From assembly GCA_963743275.1 (NCBI GenBank), contig CAVUPB010000008.1:124001-188000 (forward strand): a DNA stretch of 64,000 nucleotides, written 5' to 3'. The stretch comes from JALYLC01 sp963743275. GTDB lineage: Bacteria; Actinomycetota; Thermoleophilia; Gaiellales; JALYLC01. Each line of letters opens with the position of its first letter. The first letter of the stretch is position 1. Both the position numbers and the translations under genes were made by a program. This document shows, in pieces, positions 1 through 9,291 of the stretch. The notes under the pieces were generated by a model that was not told the origin of the DNA, did not search any database, and saw only the letters and a list, made by a program, of their open reading frames with translations.

Positions 1-2
1 TG

Positions 3-968
3 CATCCGGCCGCGGCGCGCCCGAATCTCGATGTGATCACGGACGCGATGGCCTTGCGCATCCTGTTCGACGGCACGCGGGCGGTGGGCGTCGAGGTCGC
101 CCGGGGCAGCGGAGTCGAGGAGATCCGCGCCCAACGCGAGGTGATCCTGTCGGCGGGCTCCTACCAGTCGCCGGTGCTGCTCCTGCTCTCGGGCATCGGC
201 CCCGCGGAGGACATCGCGCCCTTCGGGATCGAGGTGCGGGAGAACCTGCCGGTCGGCCAGAACCTGCAGGACCACTGCATGTGCCAGCTCAACTACGAGA
301 CCGATCTGCAGTCGATGTTCGGGATCTTCACGCCGGAGAACTTCGCGCTGCTCGAGAGCGAGGGCCGCGGGCCGCTCACGTCCGGTTACCCCGAGGCCGC
401 CGCGTTCTTCCGCACGCGCCCGGGACTGGCTGCGCCCGACATGCAGTTCCACTACTCGGGTTCGCTGTTCTACGACGAGGGGTTGACCGCTCCGCATGAC
501 AACGGCTACTGCTTCGGCCCGGTCGTGATCAAGCCGTCGAGTCGCGGCCGCGTGAAGCTGCGCACGCCGATGGCGGATTCCAAGCCACTGGTGCTCTGCA
601 ACTTCCTCACCACCGAGGAGGACCGCCAGTGCATGCTCGCGGGCATGCGCAAGGCGCTCGAGGTCGCCGAGCAGGAGCCGCTCAAGAAGGTCATGCGCAA
701 GCCCTTCAGCGTGCCGGCCGGCGACTCGGACGAGGAGATCATGGACTTCGTCCGGCGCGCGGCGCAGACCGTCTATCACCCGACCTCGACGTGCGCGATC
801 GGGTCGGTCGTCGACCCCCAGCTGCGCGTCTACGGCGTCGAGGGCCTGCGTGTCGCCGACGCGTCGGTCATGCCGACGATCACGCGCGGCAACACGAACG
901 CGGCCGTCATCATGATCGCCGAGAAGGCCGCCGACCTGATCAGCGGGCGCGCGGGCGCGGCCGGCTGA
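3..968 (+). CDS. GMC-family FAD-dependent oxidoreductase, 5' end outside window
   Basis: This is the C-terminal part of a glucose-methanol-choline (GMC) oxidoreductase, a flavoprotein family that oxidises alcohols such as choline. The frame is open to the left edge, so the N-terminal FAD-binding region is missing. Visible family features are the signature around SAGSYQSPVLLLLSGIGP near window residue 55, the conserved active-site stretch YHPTSTCAIG near residue 258, and the C-terminal GNTNAAVIMIAEK block that closes the flavin site. The substrate cannot be told from this part. The stop codon lies inside the 3' end of the convergent GGDEF-EAL gene, with a 29-base overlap. Confidence 0.9.
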   Translation, partial: HPAAARPNLDVITDAMALRILFDGTRAVGVEVARGSGVEEIRAQREVILSAGSYQSPVLLLLSGIGPAEDIAPFGIEVRENLPVGQNLQDHCMCQLNYETDLQSMFGIFTPENFALLESEGRGPLTSGYPEAAAFFRTRPGLAAPDMQFHYSGSLFYDEGLTAPHDNGYCFGPVVIKPSSRGRVKLRTPMADSKPLVLCNFLTTEEDRQCMLAGMRKALEVAEQEPLKKVMRKPFSVPAGDSDEEIMDFVRRAAQTVYHPTSTCAIGSVVDPQLRVYGVEGLRVADASVMPTITRGNTNAAVIMIAEKAADLISGRAGAAG

Positions 969-3366
969 GCGGAGGCGGGGAGGCGACGCTCGCGCCCTCC
1001 TCGGGGAGCAGGCGCGGAGACCGCCGGGTGGCGGCGAGGAACTCCGTGACAGCGCTTGCGTCCAGCGGCCGGGCGAACAGGAAGCCCTGGCCCTGGTCGC
1101 ACTGCTCGCGCTGGAGCTGGCGCAGCTGGTCGCGGTCTTCGATGCCCTCGGCGAGCGTCTCGATGTTCAGCGTCTTGCCGAGCTGCACGAGTGCGTGGAT
1201 GATCGCGGTGGCGTCCGACGAGGTCGCCAGGTTCGAGATGAACGAGCGGTCGATCTTGAGCGCGTCGACCGGGAACTGGCGCAGATACGCGAGCGAGCTG
1301 TAGCCGGTTCCGAAATCGTCGATCGCAAGCCGCACGCCGAGCGCCTTGAGCTCGGCGAGCCGCCGTGCCGCCGCGTGCACGTCGTGCATCAGCGCGCTCT
1401 CGGTGATCTCGAGCGTCAGCGAGCCGGGATCGACCCCCGATTCGCGGATGGCGTGCGCCACGTCCTGCGCCAGGCCGTCGCGGTCGAGCTGGTAGGCGGA
1501 CACGTTGACCGAGACGCCGATCTCGTCGGCGCCCTGCTGCCAGACGGCCAGCTGGCGGCAGGCCTCGCCGAGCACCCAGCGACCGATCCCGGCGATGAGC
1601 CCCGATTCCTCGGCGATCGGGATGAAGGCATCCGGCTCGACGATGCCGCGCGTCGGATGCCGCCAGCGGATGAGCGCCTCGATGCCGAGCACGTCCCGGG
1701 TGGTGAGGTCGAAGATCGGCTGGTACTGGAGGAAGAACTCGTTCTGCGCAAGCGCCTTGCCGAGGTCGCCCTCGAGCTCGGCCCTGCCCGCGGCAGCGGT
1801 CTGCATCCGCTGCTCGAAGAGGGCGTAGCGATCCTTGCCGAGCGCCTTGGCCTCGTAGAGCGCGAAGTCCGCGTCGCGCAGGAGCTCGTCGGCCGTGTCG
1901 CGCTGGCCGAGGGCGATGCCGATGCTGGCGGAGATCGTGACCGAGCGCTCGCCCTCGGGGAGGGCGATCGGCTCGCGCAGCTCCTCGATCAGGCGGGCCG
2001 CGACCGTCGCCGGAGAGTCTCCGTGGGCCGTCGACTCGAGCAGCACGACGAACTCGTCCCCGCCCAGCCTGCCGACGGTGTCGTGCTCGCGCATGACCTT
2101 CTGAAGCCGCTGCGCGACCACCGTCAGGACGCGGTCGCCGGACGCATGGCCGTAGGTGTCGTTGACGGTCTTGAAGCCGTCGACGTCGACGTAGAGCGCG
2201 GCGGCGACGCGATCGGGATGGCGCCGGTTGCCGGCGAGCAGCTGCTCGGCGCGGTCGAGCACGAGTGCGCGGTTCGGCAAGCCGGTCAGCCCGTCATGCA
2301 GTGCCTGATGACCGAGCAGGCGGGTCTTCTCCTCGACCAGCTGCAGGGCCCGCACGCGTCCGGTCGCGAGCACGAAGAGCAGGAGCCCGAGCAGCAGGCT
2401 GAAGGCGCTGCCGCCGATCGCCAGGAGCGACGCGTTCCAGATGCTGAACACGCCGGACGCCGGCAGCGGACCGGTGACCGAGACCGTCCAGCCATTGCGG
2501 AGGTCGATCGCCGTCGTGGCCGCCGGATGCGGGGCGTCTCCGCTCGCGAAGACGACGGTCGAGGCACCCTTCGCGTACTGCATCTTGACCGCGGTGCCGG
2601 CCCGGTCCCCGAGTGCGCGGCGCAGGAGGACCTGCGGATCGATGGCCGCGCCGAGCCAGCCGAGGAACCGCTTGCGCCTGGCCGCGATCGTGGAGGGCGT
2701 GCCGCTTCCGCGATACACGGGCGTGTCGATGCCGAGCCAGGTCGTGAAGCCGAGCGCGACGGGGTAGTACGAACCCTGGCCGGTGTCGCGTGCGCTCAAC
2801 GTCGCCGAATTGGCCGCGCAGTAGTCGAGCCCGACCGATGCGCTGATCGCGATGCGAGACAGCCCGACGACGCCGAGGCAGTAGAACGGCCGCTTCCCCG
2901 CCGGCGAGACGGTGTACGGGGCAGCGCCGCGCGGCTGCGTGGCATCGATGCGCGCGGCGAAGGCCGGCAGCCGATCGCTGGGCACGATGGTCACGAACCC
3001 GAGGCCCTGGAGCTCGGGATAGCGGCTGAGGGCGCGGATGGACGTGCTCCACTCGAGGAATTGCGCCTGCGAGGCGTGCGGGTTCCTGGCCATGAATGCT
3101 GCCCCGTTCACGACGAGATCCTGCTCGCGCTGGATCGCGAGCTGGAGCGCCTCCGCGACGTCCTGCGCGGAGTTGTGGAACGTGAGGCGCGACGTGGAAG
3201 CGTGATTGCCGGCGACGACGCGCGCCCCGATGAGCGAGGCCGCCACCCCGGCGAGCACGAGCGCGCTCGCCGCGACGGCCCAGAACGTGAGCGAGCGGCT
3301 CCGGCGCCGGCGACGCGGGCGGCGCTCGGCCGGGTCGGGCGCGAGCGGAGAGGCCGCGGTTCCCAT
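940..3366 (-). CDS. CHASE-domain GGDEF-EAL c-di-GMP turnover protein
   Basis: This is an 808-residue membrane signalling protein that can make and break cyclic di-GMP. A membrane segment near residues 28-48 is followed by an extracellular CHASE sensor region (about 60-290), a second membrane segment (about 305-335), a GGDEF domain and an EAL domain. The diguanylate cyclase motif RLGGDEF is intact near residue 433 and is preceded by an RxxD (REHD) inhibitory-site motif. The EAL part keeps its catalytic landmarks: EALIRW near 562, EITES, DDFGTGYSSL near 680, KID and EGIE. Both activities therefore look possible. The gene stands alone and its 3' end overlaps the convergent GMC gene. Confidence 0.93.
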   Translation of the reverse strand: MGTAASPLAPDPAERRPRRRRRSRSLTFWAVAASALVLAGVAASLIGARVVAGNHASTSRLTFHNSAQDVAEALQLAIQREQDLVVNGAAFMARNPHASQAQFLEWSTSIRALSRYPELQGLGFVTIVPSDRLPAFAARIDATQPRGAAPYTVSPAGKRPFYCLGVVGLSRIAISASVGLDYCAANSATLSARDTGQGSYYPVALGFTTWLGIDTPVYRGSGTPSTIAARRKRFLGWLGAAIDPQVLLRRALGDRAGTAVKMQYAKGASTVVFASGDAPHPAATTAIDLRNGWTVSVTGPLPASGVFSIWNASLLAIGGSAFSLLLGLLLFVLATGRVRALQLVEEKTRLLGHQALHDGLTGLPNRALVLDRAEQLLAGNRRHPDRVAAALYVDVDGFKTVNDTYGHASGDRVLTVVAQRLQKVMREHDTVGRLGGDEFVVLLESTAHGDSPATVAARLIEELREPIALPEGERSVTISASIGIALGQRDTADELLRDADFALYEAKALGKDRYALFEQRMQTAAAGRAELEGDLGKALAQNEFFLQYQPIFDLTTRDVLGIEALIRWRHPTRGIVEPDAFIPIAEESGLIAGIGRWVLGEACRQLAVWQQGADEIGVSVNVSAYQLDRDGLAQDVAHAIRESGVDPGSLTLEITESALMHDVHAAARRLAELKALGVRLAIDDFGTGYSSLAYLRQFPVDALKIDRSFISNLATSSDATAIIHALVQLGKTLNIETLAEGIEDRDQLRQLQREQCDQGQGFLFARPLDASAVTEFLAATRRSPRLLPEEGASVASPPPLSRPRPRAR

Positions 3367-3423
3367 GCTTCAGCCATCGGCAGGCCGGGCCGATTTGGCA
3401 ATGGGGTATTTCCGACGTTCCGA

Positions 3424-4335
3424 CTACCCCTTCTGGGCCGGCCGGTCAGCCGCGGCGCGGACGAACTCGGCCGACGCGTGCAGCGCGGCGAGCTCGGCAG
3501 GTGCGAGCGGCCACTCGAAGATGCCCTGGACGCCGCCGCGGCCGAGCGTCACCGGCACCGTCACGGCGACGCCGTCGATGCCGTACTCGCCCTCGAGCAC
3601 GAGCGATGCGGGCCAGAGCTCGCCGTCCCCGTCGAGCGCCGAGACCATGCGCGCGACGCCGAGGCCCGACGTCCAGGTCGAAGAGCGGCCCGAGTCGAGC
3701 GCGACGTGCTTCACATACCACGTGCGCAGGTACTCCTCGGCGATCGCCTGCTGCGCGGCCGTCGGCTGGACGGGTTCGCCGTGCACGCGCACGCGCGTGT
3801 AGAGCGGGACGCTGAGGTCGCCGTGCTCGCCGAGCGACCACGCCTCGACGCTGCCGGGAGCGACGCCGAGCGCCCTGGCAAGGCCGGTGCGCAGGCGCAG
3901 GCTGTCGTTGAGGGTGTAGCCGAGGACACGGCGCCGGTCGATGCCGGTGCGCCGCTGCACCCGCGTCACGAGCGGATCGACGGGGTTCGTGACGACGATC
4001 AGGACGCCGCCCCAGCCGGAGGGAAGCTGCGCGGCGACCCCGTCGGCGATGAGGGCGTTCTTGCCGAGGTACTCGAGGCGCGACGTCCCCACCGTGAGCG
4101 GCGTGGCCGAGAGCAGCACGACCACGTCGGCGTCGCCGATATCCGTCGCGTCGCCTCCACGCAGCGTGCAGCCGGGCGACTGCTCGAGCACCTGCTCGTA
4201 GTCCATCACGTGCGAGGTGATCATCTCGGGCCGGCTGTCGAGGATCACGACCTCGTGCCCGCCGCGCATGAGCGCGAGGTTGAAGGCCGTGGACGCACCC
4301 ACGCCCCCGGCGCCGCCGACGATCGTCACCTTCAC
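3424..4335 (-). CDS. Malate/lactate dehydrogenase family protein
   Basis: This is a 303-residue NAD-dependent 2-hydroxyacid dehydrogenase of the LDH/MDH fold. The GTG start at 4335 places the usual VKVTIVGGAGGVG at the N-terminus; an ATG at 4395 would add 20 atypical residues. Visible features are the glycine-rich nucleotide loop, the aspartate of VVILDSRPE (suggesting NAD), the NPVDPL motif and the catalytic histidine in LGEHGD near residue 170. The substrate loop reads ATPLTVGTSR, where malate dehydrogenases have an arginine (PRKPGMSR) and lactate dehydrogenases a glutamine at the discriminator position. Leucine there suggests an unusual substrate. It is divergent from the TPP-enzyme operon. 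Confidence 0.85.
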   Translation of the reverse strand: MKVTIVGGAGGVGASTAFNLALMRGGHEVVILDSRPEMITSHVMDYEQVLEQSPGCTLRGGDATDIGDADVVVLLSATPLTVGTSRLEYLGKNALIADGVAAQLPSGWGGVLIVVTNPVDPLVTRVQRRTGIDRRRVLGYTLNDSLRLRTGLARALGVAPGSVEAWSLGEHGDLSVPLYTRVRVHGEPVQPTAAQQAIAEEYLRTWYVKHVALDSGRSSTWTSGLGVARMVSALDGDGELWPASLVLEGEYGIDGVAVTVPVTLGRGGVQGIFEWPLAPAELAALHASAEFVRAAADRPAQKG

Positions 4336-4363
4336 GCGGTCATGGTCACAGGCGCGGCCGAAA

Positions 4364-4377
4364 AAATCAAATGATTT
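4364..4377. promoter_or_regulatory. Inverted repeat between divergent genes, candidate operator
   Basis: AAATCA and TGATTT form perfect six-base arms around an AA spacer. The site lies between the divergent starts at 4335 and 4413 in an AT-rich patch that stands out from the GC-rich surroundings. The GntR regulator two genes downstream (6018-6767) is the obvious candidate to bind it; that link is inferred. Confidence 0.4.
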
Positions 4378-4412
4378 GCCTGGAGCGGTGCTCACGCGGT
4401 AGGCTCCGCCCC

Positions 4413-6021
4413 ATGACCGGCCGCTCCGTCCGCGAGGCGACCTTCGACGTCTGGCGCGAGTACGGCCTCACGTCGATCTTCGCGAACCCGGGATCGACCG
4501 AGATCCGGCTGCTCGCCGACCTTCCCGCCGACTTCCGCTTCGTGCTCGCGCTGCACGAGAGCTCGGTGGTGGGCATGGCGACCGGCTGGGCGATCGGGCG
4601 CGGCGAGCCCGCGCTCGCGATCCTGCACACGACCGCCGGCCTCGGCAACGCCGTCGGCGCGCTCGCCACGGCGCGCGTCAACCGCGCGCCGCTCGTGGTC
4701 GTCGTCGGCCAGCAGGACCGCCGCCACCTCGCGTCGGAGCCGTTCCTCGCCGGCAAGCTGCGCGGGCTCGCCGGCGAGTACCCGGTCCGGGTCGACCAGC
4801 CGGTGCGCCCGCAGGACGTTCCCGGAGCCATCGCGCGTGCCGTGCACGAGGCGGTCACGGCCAGTGGCCCGGCGCTCGTGATCGTGCCCATGGACGACTG
4901 GGCCGCCGAGGCGGGACCCGCCGAGGTGCGCGCCGCGCCCCGGCGCGTCGTGCGCAGCCGCGCCGCCGACGCCGAGGCGGTCGGGCAGATCGCGGAGATG
5001 ATCGCGGCCGCCGCGCGCCCGGCGATCGTCGTCGGCGCCGGCGCCGACGACCCCGAGACCTGGAGGGCGCTCGTCGCGCTCGCCGAGCGGCTCGGGTGCC
5101 CCGTGTGGCAGGAGTCGTTCAGCGCGCGGGCGGGCTTCCCGCAGGATCACCCGCTCTTCGCGGGCCACCTGCCGGCCGACCGCGTCCGCCTGCGCGAGAC
5201 CCTGGCGCCCTACGACCTCGCGTTCGTGGTCGGCGCCCCGGTCTTCCGCCAGTACCCGTTCGTCGCCGGCCCGTTCGTCGAGTCCGGGACGCGCAGTCGC
5301 GATGGTCTCGGCCGATCCGGCCGAGGTGCATCGCAGCACCGCCGACCTCGCGGTGCTCGCCCCGCCGTCGGCGATCTGCGCCGCGCTCGCGCAGGCCGTG
5401 CCGGCGCGCGCGGGGACGCCGCCCGCCGTGAGCGCTCCGCCGGCCCCGCCGGAGCCGCCGGCCGCGGGCGAGCCGCTGCGCGCCGGCCACGTCTTCGCCG
5501 CCATCGCCGAGCGGATCCCGCGCAATGCGATCGTGATCGAGGAGTCGCCGTCGAGCCGGCCCGAGCTGATCGCGCGGCTGCCCGCGCGCGAATCGCTCGG
5601 CTCGCTCAGCCCGGCCATGGGCGGCCTCGGGTTCGCACTGCCGGCCGCCATCGGCCTGCGCATGGCGCGGCCCGACCGGCCGGTCGTCGCGATCGTCGGC
5701 GACGGCTCGTCGCTGTACTCGATCCAGGCCCTGTGGAGCGCCGCGCACTACGGCGCCGGGGCGCTCTTCGTGATCCTCGCGAACGGCGGCTACGCGATCA
5801 TGGACCGGCTCGCCGAGCAGGCCGGGGGCACGGCCCCGTGGCCCTCCTTCGCGGTCGACGTGGCCGGGCTCGCGCGCGCGCTCGGCTGCCCGTCGCGCAC
5901 GATCAGCGGCCACGACGAGCTGCTCGCCGTGCTCGACGAGGTGCTCCCGGGCCTGGCCGGGCGCGACGAGCCGCTGCTGCTCGAGATCGCCGTCGCCCCC
6001 GACGCGACGTTCGCCCCGTGA
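4413..6021 (+). pseudogene. TPP-dependent decarboxylase (benzoylformate decarboxylase-like), frame broken
   Basis: This is a thiamine-diphosphate enzyme of the benzoylformate decarboxylase/acetolactate synthase family, which decarboxylates 2-oxoacids to aldehydes. The N-terminal part has the activating glutamate in FANPGSTEI and the LHESSVVGMATG histidine motif. The C-terminal part has the TPP-binding GDGSSLYSIQALW...ANGG motif. The two halves are in different frames: reading must shift at about 5295, where one extra A follows the codon CGC, after which VAMVSADPAEVHRS continues perfectly. The first frame stays open to 6767, so no early stop marks the break. A base error in the assembly and real decay are both possible. 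The stop overlaps the GTG of the GntR gene. Confidence 0.85.
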
Positions 6022-6767
6022 CGGCCTCGGGCGCGCGCTTCCGCTCGCCGCGGCGTGGCGCCAGTGAGCAGGTCGCCTTCGAGATCCGGCGCTACCTCTC
6101 GGCGCGCGACCTGCGTCCCGGCGAGCGCCTCGGCACCGAGCAGGAGCTGGCGGCCGAGTTCGGCGTCAGCCGGCCGACGCTGCGGGAGGGCCTGCGGCTG
6201 CTCGCCAGCTCGCACCTGATCCGGGCCTCGCAGGGGCCGGGCGGCGGCATCTTCGTCGAGAGCACGCAGAGCGAGGGCATGCGCCGCAACGTCAGCGAGT
6301 CGATCGCGGTGATGCTCGAGACCGACGACGTCTCGCTCGACGAGCTGATCGAGGCGCGCATCTCGCTCGAGGTGCCGCTCGCCGGCCTGGCCGCGCAGCA
6401 CGCGACGGAGACGACGGCGGCCGATCTGCTGGCGGCGATCGCGGATGCCGAGGGCAACCACCCTGCCTCGGAGGAGTTCCGCCTGGCCGACACGCGCTTC
6501 CACCGCGTGATCGCAAGCTCGGCGCGCAACGAGCTGCTGCGCGCGTTCACGAGCTGGACGCTCGACGTGCTGCAGCCGTCGCTGATCGACACGATCGGCG
6601 ACGCGATCGACGGCGACGCGATCCTCGCGCAGCACCGCGTGATCCAGCGCGCGATCCGCCTGCGCCGGCCGGCCGCCGCCCAGCGCGCGATGCGCCTGCA
6701 CCTCGACTACCTGCGCGAGCTCGTCAGCTCGCTCGGCCCACCGACGACCACGAGGGGAGAACCGTGA
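6018..6767 (+). CDS. GntR-family regulator with FCD domain
   Basis: This is a 249-residue transcription regulator of the FadR subgroup of GntR. An N-terminal winged helix-turn-helix (about 15-80, with FGVSRPTLREGLRLLASS) is followed by an all-helical FCD ligand domain (about 105-235). FCD domains usually sense small organic acids through a bound metal. The GTG start overlaps the TGA of the TPP enzyme (GTGA), and its own stop overlaps the GTG of the alcohol dehydrogenase in the same way, so it is translationally coupled inside the operon it probably controls. Its likely site is the inverted repeat at 4364-4377. Confidence 0.9.
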   Translation: MTASGARFRSPRRGASEQVAFEIRRYLSARDLRPGERLGTEQELAAEFGVSRPTLREGLRLLASSHLIRASQGPGGGIFVESTQSEGMRRNVSESIAVMLETDDVSLDELIEARISLEVPLAGLAAQHATETTAADLLAAIADAEGNHPASEEFRLADTRFHRVIASSARNELLRAFTSWTLDVLQPSLIDTIGDAIDGDAILAQHRVIQRAIRLRRPAAAQRAMRLHLDYLRELVSSLGPPTTTRGEP

Positions 6768-7783
6768 AAGCGGCACTCATGCGCGAATACCACCAGCCCC
6801 TCGAGTTCGTCGAGCGGCCGGTGCCGGAGCCCGCGAACGCGACCGACGTGGTCGTGCGCATCGGCGGCGCCGGGGTCTGCGCGACCGATCTGCACGCGAT
6901 CGAAGGGCTGATGGAGCCCGCCGGCGTCACGCTCCCGCGCGTCCTCGGCCACGAGAACGCGGGCTGGGTGGAGGAGGTCGGCGCCGGCGTCACGACGGTC
7001 GCCAAGGGCGACGCGGTGCTCGTCTTCCCGCCGCACAGCTGCGGACTCTGCGTCCCGTGCCGGCGCGGCGTCGACATGCTCTGCATCCACCACCAGTTCA
7101 CCGGGCTGACGGTCGACGGCGGCTTCGCCGACTACGTGCTCGTCCCCGAGCGCTCGCTCCTGCCGCTTCCGGCCGGCGTCGAGCCGGCCGCGGTGGCTCC
7201 GCACGCCGACGCCGGCCTCACCGCGTATCACGCGGTGAGGCGCCTCGCGCATCTCGCCACGCCCGGGACGACCGCCGTCGTGCTCGGGGTCGGCGGTGTC
7301 GGTCACATCGCCCTGCAGCTCCTGCGCGTGATCGGAGCGAGCGCGACCATCGCGGTCGACACGGACGCCCGGCGCCGCCGGCTGGCGACGGAGCTCGGGG
7401 CCGGCGACGTGCTCGACGGCGCGGGCTCGGTCGACGCGGTGCGCGAGCTGACGGACGCCCGCGGGGCCGACCTCGTCTTCGACTTCGTCGGCACCGACCA
7501 GTCGCACGCCGACTCCATGGCCATGCTCGCGCGCGGCGGGACCTATTCGATCGTCGGCTTCGGGGGCATGGTCTCGGTGCCCTCGGCGGCGATGGTCGGG
7601 GGCGAGCAGACGATCGCCGGCAATCTCGTCGGCACCTGGCTCGACCTCTGGGAGGTCATGCAGCTCCACGCGGCCGGCCGTCTCGTGCTCAAGACCGAGA
7701 CCCACCCGCTGGACTCGGTCAACGACGTGCTCGCGAAGCTGCGCGACGGCGAGATCACCGGGCGCGCGGTGCTCGTGCCATGA
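6764..7783 (+). CDS. Zinc-dependent alcohol dehydrogenase (MDR family)
   Basis: This is a 339-residue medium-chain dehydrogenase/reductase. GVCATDLHAIEG and GHENAGWVEEVG supply the catalytic-zinc cysteine and histidine, and CGLCVPCRRGVDMLC supplies the four structural-zinc cysteines near residues 90-105. The Rossmann loop VLGVGGVGHIALQ near 172 ends in AVDTD, suggesting NAD rather than NADP. The GTG start overlaps the GntR stop by four bases. In context it would oxidise or reduce the alcohol/aldehyde pair made by the upstream 2-oxoacid decarboxylase; this pathway role is inferred. Confidence 0.92.
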   Translation: MKAALMREYHQPLEFVERPVPEPANATDVVVRIGGAGVCATDLHAIEGLMEPAGVTLPRVLGHENAGWVEEVGAGVTTVAKGDAVLVFPPHSCGLCVPCRRGVDMLCIHHQFTGLTVDGGFADYVLVPERSLLPLPAGVEPAAVAPHADAGLTAYHAVRRLAHLATPGTTAVVLGVGGVGHIALQLLRVIGASATIAVDTDARRRRLATELGAGDVLDGAGSVDAVRELTDARGADLVFDFVGTDQSHADSMAMLARGGTYSIVGFGGMVSVPSAAMVGGEQTIAGNLVGTWLDLWEVMQLHAAGRLVLKTETHPLDSVNDVLAKLRDGEITGRAVLVP

Positions 7784-8211
7784 AGCCGAATCGCTCGATC
7801 CCGTCGAGTGGCGTCGTCCCGGTCCTGATCTACCCGGACGTGCGGGCGGCGGTCGCCTGGCTGACCGATGCGTTCGGGTTCGCCGAGCGCGTGCGGATAG
7901 GCGAGGACCACCGCTCGCAGATGCGCGCCGGCGACGGCGCGGTCATCATCGGCGACGTCCGCCACGACCGGCGGCCGCCGCGTCCGGGCGAGTCGACGCA
8001 CTCGGTGATGGTGCGCGTGGACGACGCCCATGCCCACTGCGAGCGCGCGCGCGCCCACGGCGCGCGGATCCTCATGGAGCCGACCGACTTCGAGTACGGC
8101 GAGCGGCAGTACGCGGCCGAGGATCCGGCGGGCCACCAGTGGACGTTCTCGCAGACGCTCGCGGACGTCGCGCCCGAGGAGTGGGGCGGGGAGCTCGTCG
8201 ATCCCGGTTAG
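7780..8211 (+). CDS. VOC-family (glyoxalase/bleomycin-resistance fold) protein
   Basis: This is a 143-residue protein of the vicinal oxygen chelate fold, built of paired beta-alpha-beta modules. It starts VVPVLIYPDVRAAVAWLTDA and later has HSVMVRVDDAHAHCERARAHG, the usual pattern of glyoxalase-like proteins. It ends with the typical YAAEDPAGHQWTFSQ block. The ATG overlaps the preceding stop (ATGA), so it is the last gene of the decarboxylase-GntR-dehydrogenase operon. VOC proteins include dioxygenases, epimerases and binding proteins, and the exact activity cannot be assigned. Confidence 0.88.
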   Translation: MKPNRSIPSSGVVPVLIYPDVRAAVAWLTDAFGFAERVRIGEDHRSQMRAGDGAVIIGDVRHDRRPPRPGESTHSVMVRVDDAHAHCERARAHGARILMEPTDFEYGERQYAAEDPAGHQWTFSQTLADVAPEEWGGELVDPG

Positions 8212-8226
8212 GGCCGACCCGGCCCG

Positions 8227-9204
8227 CTAGCCGAGCACGTCGACGAACTCGGCCAGCTGTCGCTGGGCGAGCGCGGTCGGCACCGTGTGGCCGGAGTACG
8301 GCAGAACCACGATGTCCTTCGGCGCGGTGATCGCGTTGAAGGCCGCGAAGACCGTCGACGGCGGGCAGATCGTGTCGCGCAGCCCGGCCGAGACGAGCGT
8401 CCGGGCGCGGATGCGGGTCGCGAGCAGCGCGTTGTCGACGTGACGGAGGGTGCGGCGCGCGGCGGCGTCGAGCTGGGGATGGAGGGCGAGGAATTCGACG
8501 ACCTCGGTGTAGGGCGGGTCGATGGCGATGTCGAGCGCCCGCTCGATGTCGCACAGGAACGGGACGTCGGCGTGGCAGAGACGCACGACGTCCGGGCTGA
8601 GGGCCGCGGCCGCGAGCGCGAGTGCACCGCCCTGGCTCGCGCCGGCGACGCCGATGCGCTCGCCGTCGACGCCGGGCAGCGCCGCGGCGGTTTCGACGGC
8701 CCGCACGGCGTCGACATAGAGGCGGCGGTAGTAGTACGTGTCGGGGGTGGCGATACCGCGGGTCATCACGCCGGGGTGTTCGGCTCCCGAGGCCCCGGCG
8801 CCCGGGTCCGGCGTGTCGCCCGCCGACCAGGTGCCCCCTTGCGAGCGCGAGTCCATCACGAACGTCGCGAAGCCGCAGGCCGGATACAGCGCGTGGGCGG
8901 TCGGGTAGTCGCGGCCGCCGCCGTAGCCGACGAACGTCACGCGGCACGGCAACCGCGTCGCGCCGGCCTGCCGGGGCCGCAGGTACCACGCTCGGATGCG
9001 ATGCCCGTCGGCGCCACTGAAGCTGACGTCTTGGACCTCCAGCTCCCGGTATGTCCCGGCATCGTGGGGTGTGAGCGTGGGCTCGGCCGCCTGCGAGCGC
9101 GCGCTCGAGAGCGCCTCGGCCCAGAAGCCGTCGAGATCGTCCGGCTCGGCCGACGCCGAGCGATGCGTGCGGAGCTCCGGGAGCGGAAGGTCGAAGAGGG
9201 GCAT
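8227..9204 (-). CDS. Acetylxylan esterase / cephalosporin-C deacetylase family hydrolase
   Basis: This is a 325-residue alpha/beta hydrolase of the AXE1 family, which removes acetyl groups from sugars and related esters. The family N-terminus MPLFDLPLPELRTH is present. The nucleophile elbow is GASQGG near residue 190, the acid aspartate sits in AGLRDTICPP near 275, and the histidine in YSGHTVP near 303. FVGYGGGRDYP fits the oxyanion region. There is no signal peptide, so it acts in the cytoplasm. It converges with the VOC gene with a 15-base gap. Confidence 0.9.
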   Translation of the reverse strand: MPLFDLPLPELRTHRSASAEPDDLDGFWAEALSSARSQAAEPTLTPHDAGTYRELEVQDVSFSGADGHRIRAWYLRPRQAGATRLPCRVTFVGYGGGRDYPTAHALYPACGFATFVMDSRSQGGTWSAGDTPDPGAGASGAEHPGVMTRGIATPDTYYYRRLYVDAVRAVETAAALPGVDGERIGVAGASQGGALALAAAALSPDVVRLCHADVPFLCDIERALDIAIDPPYTEVVEFLALHPQLDAAARRTLRHVDNALLATRIRARTLVSAGLRDTICPPSTVFAAFNAITAPKDIVVLPYSGHTVPTALAQRQLAEFVDVLG

Positions 9205-9291
9205 TACGCGGTGATGGTGACAGAGCCGTCAAGACGAGGAATACACCCCAGCGCGACGATGCCGGCGGGGGCGGGGAGCCCCATCACCGCC

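Noticed and set aside
1195..4374. A very long open frame on the plus strand opposite the GGDEF-EAL and dehydrogenase genes
   Set aside because: Its translation is low-complexity (Arg/Asp/Glu/Ala-rich) and it spans two well-supported minus-strand genes; it is a by-product of high GC content. Similar long frames opposite other genes (for example 30959-33508) were dropped for the same reason.
5280..5310. Programmed ribosomal frameshift in the TPP-enzyme gene
   Set aside because: No slippery run, stop codon or strong downstream structure is evident at the break; a single extra base is simpler.
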